From Patescibacteria group bacterium (GTDB lineage: Bacteria > Patescibacteriota > Saccharimonadia > Saccharimonadales > HK-STAS-PATE-42), in contig JAUPUA010000062.1 of assembly GCA_030917805.1 (NCBI GenBank), forward strand, positions 1 to 8,467: a stretch of DNA of 8,467 nucleotides, written 5' to 3'. Numbering within the stretch: position 1 is the stretch's first letter; each line of letters opens with the position of its first letter. A model generated the notes under the pieces. It worked only from the letters and a program-made list of their open reading frames with translations, had not been told where the DNA came from and did not search any database. Of the stretch, positions 5,994-8,467 are shown piece by piece. The translations under genes were made by a program, and so were the position numbers.

Positions 5994-7217
5994 ATGCAGA
6001 GATCAACTAATAATGGTACGCAGGGTTTGAGATCGAATAGTTCTAGATCTAGTAGTGCCCGTAGATTACTAGGTTTTGCACTCTTTGGGCTGGTATTTTT
6101 TGCTTTTGGATATCAGTCGCGCGGTATTGCTTTGCCGAGTTGGTTAAAGGGTGGTGGATCTTCAGTAAGAGTGAGTGGAAATATAAAAGTTGATCTTGAA
6201 GAAATATATACAAATCTTAAAGATAAGTTTGATGGCGACCTAACAGATGAACAAATTGTTGAGGGGATAAGGCGAGGTCTGGTTGCATCGACTGGTGATC
6301 CTTACACAACTTACTTTACGAAAGAGGAGTATGAACAATTTAATAGTTCACTAAACGGTCAGTTTAGTGGGATTGGGGCTGAGATTGGTAAAAAGGGAGA
6401 TCAGATTGTAGTGATTGCTCCAATTGACGGCTCTCCGGCGGCAAAGGCAGGTGTTAAGGCTGGAGATGCCGTTTTAGAGGTGGATGGTAAATCTACCGAA
6501 GGAAAGAGTGTGGAGGTTGTAGTTTCAGAAATAAGGGGTGAGCCAGGCTCTAAAGTTAAACTTACAGTTGTTAGTGACGGCACACGCAAAGATATTGAAA
6601 TAACTCGAGATGACATTAAAGTCGATAGTGTTAAATACGAGAAGCTTAGCGATAGTGTAGGCTATATCAAGATAAGCCAGTTTAGTTTAGACACTTATGC
6701 TCTAACCAGCGATGCAGTCTCTAAATTGAAGGGTCAAGGTGTGAACCGAATTATTCTAGATCTAAGAAATAACGGTGGTGGCTATGTAGATCAAGCCGTA
6801 AAAGTAGCTGGGATCTGGCTAGATTCTAAAGTAGTGCTTTCAGAACGGTTCAGAGGAAGAGAGGTCTCTGTTCAAAGGACTTCTAGTAACCCAAGTGCAG
6901 ATCTTAATTCTGGTAACCAACTGGTAGTTTTAGTTAATGAAGGGAGCGCATCAGCGAGCGAGATTCTAGCTGCAGCCTTAAGTGAAGAGGGTGGTGTAAG
7001 GCTAGTGGGTCAGAAGACCTTTGGCAAGGGAAGTGTACAAGATATGATTGAGCTTTCTGATGGATCTAGAGTTAAGATTACGATTGCACACTGGTTTACC
7101 CCAAAGGGTAAGACAATCGATAAAGAAGGAATTGAGCCAGTAGTTAAGGTAAGTGAGGGTGCCGATCCGGCTGTTGATACTCAGAGGCAGCGGGCTCTAG
7201 AACTAGTCTCTAGTTAG
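5994..7217 (+). CDS. S41 family C-terminal processing peptidase (CtpA/CtpB-type)
   Basis: Enzymes of this family bind protein C termini with a PDZ domain and cleave substrates with a Ser-Lys dyad. The 407-residue protein has a basic Ser-rich N terminus, one membrane segment (about 24-46, probably an uncleaved anchor leaving the rest outside), a helical domain with the G-D-P-Y-T-T-Y-F motif (101-108), a PDZ domain (about 123-206) and the S41 core. The nucleophile is S320 in G-S-A-S-A-S-E (317-323), and the general base is K345 in F-G-K-G-S-V-Q (343-349). The L-D-L-R-N-N-G-G-G motif is at 255-263. Length and order are normal for CtpA/CtpB. There is no Shine-Dalgarno sequence. Its position 19 bases after the hydrolase suggests that the hydrolase or a related exported protein is a substrate, as for Prc-MepS in E. 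coli; here that is inference. The short gap that follows (7218-7275) has no convincing terminator. Confidence 0.94.
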   Translation: MQRSTNNGTQGLRSNSSRSSSARRLLGFALFGLVFFAFGYQSRGIALPSWLKGGGSSVRVSGNIKVDLEEIYTNLKDKFDGDLTDEQIVEGIRRGLVASTGDPYTTYFTKEEYEQFNSSLNGQFSGIGAEIGKKGDQIVVIAPIDGSPAAKAGVKAGDAVLEVDGKSTEGKSVEVVVSEIRGEPGSKVKLTVVSDGTRKDIEITRDDIKVDSVKYEKLSDSVGYIKISQFSLDTYALTSDAVSKLKGQGVNRIILDLRNNGGGYVDQAVKVAGIWLDSKVVLSERFRGREVSVQRTSSNPSADLNSGNQLVVLVNEGSASASEILAAALSEEGGVRLVGQKTFGKGSVQDMIELSDGSRVKITIAHWFTPKGKTIDKEGIEPVVKVSEGADPAVDTQRQRALELVSS

Positions 7218-7262
7218 AGTTAAGGAAGTCATCCTCTCTAGCTAATATACCTCATAAAAAGC

Positions 7263-7268
7263 TATAAT
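7263..7268 (+). promoter_or_regulatory. -10 box directly upstream of the response regulator
   Basis: A perfect TATAAT is followed by only seven bases before the ATG at 7276, so initiation at the normal distance would fall on or next to the A of the start codon, giving a leaderless transcript. No clear -35 box is seen 16-18 bases upstream and there is no TG extension, so the promoter may be weak or activator-dependent. Confidence 0.4.
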
Positions 7269-7275
7269 AAGACTT

Positions 7276-7758
7276 ATGCAAAATCCAGTTTCAAGCCTTA
7301 GAGAAGAGCGGGGAGAGCGAAAGGAAGATCGAAATAAAGCCAAAGTTGAAGACACCCAAAAGACTGTCTTAATTGTGGATGATGACGTTGCTTTGGCGGA
7401 GGTTTACAGGGCTAGATTAGAGGTAGAGGGGTTTAATGTGGCAGTGGTTTATGATGGCGAAGAGGCTTTGAGATGGCTCTCTGGTGCTGAAGCAGATATG
7501 ATTATTATGGACTGTATGTTGCCTAAGTTTGGAGGGCTTAGTGTGCTGGAAACCCTAAATGAAGGCAAGCCGAAGAGCTATAAAACACCAGTTTTAATGG
7601 TTAGTGGGTTAGATAGACCAGAATATAAGGCTAAGGCTGAAGAGCTTGGGGCGATTGATTATCTTATAAAATCTAGCGCGAGTATTAGCGAAATGGTGGA
7701 TGCTGTTCACGAGGGGCTAAGGGTGGGCGCCAGTAAAAAGGGTAAGCAAAAAAGATGA
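7276..7758 (+). CDS. Stand-alone receiver-domain response regulator
   Basis: This 160-residue protein is a single CheY-like receiver domain (about 29-150) that would be phosphorylated by a sensor kinase and act through protein contacts, since no DNA-binding or enzymatic output domain is present. The acidic pocket D35-D36-D37, phosphoacceptor D79 (in M-I-I-M-D-C-M-L-P), the switch Ser S110 and the conserved K132 are all in place. The first 28 residues are a highly charged extension rich in Glu, Arg and Lys, and the C terminus is a basic tail. No kinase gene is visible nearby. Its TGA stop overlaps the start of the next gene (ATGA), so the two proteins are made together, which suggests the membrane protein may be its functional partner. 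No Shine-Dalgarno sequence precedes the ATG. Confidence 0.92.
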   Translation: MQNPVSSLREERGERKEDRNKAKVEDTQKTVLIVDDDVALAEVYRARLEVEGFNVAVVYDGEEALRWLSGAEADMIIMDCMLPKFGGLSVLETLNEGKPKSYKTPVLMVSGLDRPEYKAKAEELGAIDYLIKSSASISEMVDAVHEGLRVGASKKGKQKR

Positions 7759-8467
7759 AGAGTAAAAGATTAAAAATAATACTTAACCTTGTAACTCTAC
7801 TAATACTAGGTCTAGTGATATATTCGGCCAGGGATGATTTAAGGGGTGTAGTTGATGAGTTGGAAAATGCAAATCTTTACTGGTTACTGCTATTCCTACC
7901 TCTACAGGTCATTAACTATCATGCTTATGCCAGAATGTATCAAGAAACCTTCAATCTGCTTGGCGAAAAGGTTGGGTATTGGGATATGTATAAGCTTTCT
8001 ACAGAGTTAAGCTTTGTTAACTATGTGTTTCCATCAGCTGGAATAAGTGGCTTTGGATACTTTAGCCTTAGGATGCGCTCTTTTGGGGTTCGAGGTGCTA
8101 GAAGCACGATGGCCCAAACTATAAGGTGGGGGATAGTACTGGCAAGCTTTATACCTGTACTTGCACTGGGAGTCTTATTGCTCGCGCTTACGAACGACGT
8201 GAGTAATATTGTGGTTCTGGCGGCTAGCGGACTGTCTTTTGGGGTAGTCTTGCTATTTATAGTAGCAGGGTTCTTGCTAGAGAAGAAGCATGGTATTCAG
8301 ACTTTTGTTTTCTTTTTAATGTCGAGGTTAGAAATAGTTTTAAACTACTTCAGAAGAAAGAGGGTTAATATTTTAACTGCAGCTCGAAAAAAGAAGATAG
8401 AGCATAATTTCTCTCGGTTTGAGCACGATTACAGAACAATTCGAGGTAATTGGGGTGGTTTTATTTA
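7755..8467 (+). CDS. Lysylphosphatidylglycerol synthase TM-domain (UPF0104/YbhN-like) membrane protein, partial
   Basis: An ATG at 7755 overlapping the response regulator stop opens 237 codons without a stop, running off the right edge. The protein starts with a basic stretch and a hydrophobic helix (about 8-23), followed by helices near 41-56, 83-103, 122-145 and 151-174. The F-V-N-Y-V-F-P-S-A-G-I-S-G-F-G block (86-100) is the conserved N-x-x-x-P-x-x-x-G signature of the LPG_synthase_TM family, found in the flippase part of MprF and in stand-alone homologues. A long basic cytoplasmic loop (about 192-225) follows. Homologues act on lipids in the membrane; the lipid here is unknown, and whether a C-terminal aminoacyl transferase domain is present cannot be seen. 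Coupling to a receiver protein hints at regulated envelope lipid handling. Confidence 0.82.
   Translation, partial: MKSKRLKIILNLVTLLILGLVIYSARDDLRGVVDELENANLYWLLLFLPLQVINYHAYARMYQETFNLLGEKVGYWDMYKLSTELSFVNYVFPSAGISGFGYFSLRMRSFGVRGARSTMAQTIRWGIVLASFIPVLALGVLLLALTNDVSNIVVLAASGLSFGVVLLFIVAGFLLEKKHGIQTFVFFLMSRLEIVLNYFRRKRVNILTAARKKKIEHNFSRFEHDYRTIRGNWGGFI

Noticed and set aside
7208..7219. CTCTAGTTAGAG inverted repeat at the protease stop codon, considered as a terminator
   Set aside because: The stem is only five weak pairs with a two-base loop and has no T run after it.
1..8467. Mobile element, phage, defence or CRISPR content
   Set aside because: No transposase, integrase, direct-repeat array or defence-type domain was seen; the gene content is housekeeping and envelope-related.

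Overview
The window is AT-rich bacterial chromosome with tightly packed genes. All of them are on the + strand except a partial one at the left edge. The family mix points to a monoderm-type envelope: FtsEX, a secreted coiled-coil CHAP hydrolase, a C-terminal processing protease and an MprF-like membrane domain. An archaeal-style Trm11-like methyltransferase, streamlined spacing, few Shine-Dalgarno sites and a recA without a neighbouring recX suggest a Candidate Phyla Radiation (Patescibacteria) genome, possibly Saccharibacteria. That placement is inference from gene families and style. TGA is used as a stop (end of ftsE and of the response regulator), so the recoded TGA=Gly lineages are not supported. 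No tRNA, rRNA, CRISPR array, insertion sequence or phage gene is visible.

Layout. 1-269 (-): 5' end of a Trm11/THUMP-like RNA methyltransferase. 389-967: an unrecognised hydrophilic protein with its own promoter and a clear intrinsic terminator (1004-1027). 1107-2165: recA, followed after one base by a small acidic unknown protein (2167-2526). 2575-4685: a likely operon ftsE-ftsX-DUF488 behind a good extended -10 promoter. 4814-7217: a PcsB/CwlO-like hydrolase and an S41 (CtpA-type) protease, again behind an extended -10 promoter. 7276-8467: a stand-alone receiver-domain response regulator, overlapping by 4 bases an integral membrane protein of the lysylphosphatidylglycerol synthase/flippase TM family that runs off the right edge.

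How they fit together. The right-hand two thirds reads as a cell-division and envelope cluster. FtsE (ATPase) and FtsX (membrane transducer with a large extracellular loop) would activate the secreted hydrolase through its coiled coil. The S41 protease could process or degrade the hydrolase or another exported protein. The receiver protein and the LPG-synthase-like protein may add signalling and lipid functions. The FtsEX-hydrolase pairing rests on well-studied homologues (PcsB, CwlO, RipC, EnvC); the protease and regulator links are proposals from gene order only.

I do not see an obviously new system here. The most open items are two proteins of unknown function, a DUF488 gene inside the ftsEX operon, the protease next to the hydrolase, and a recurring arrangement in which the -10 box lies so close to the start codon that transcripts would be leaderless or nearly so.
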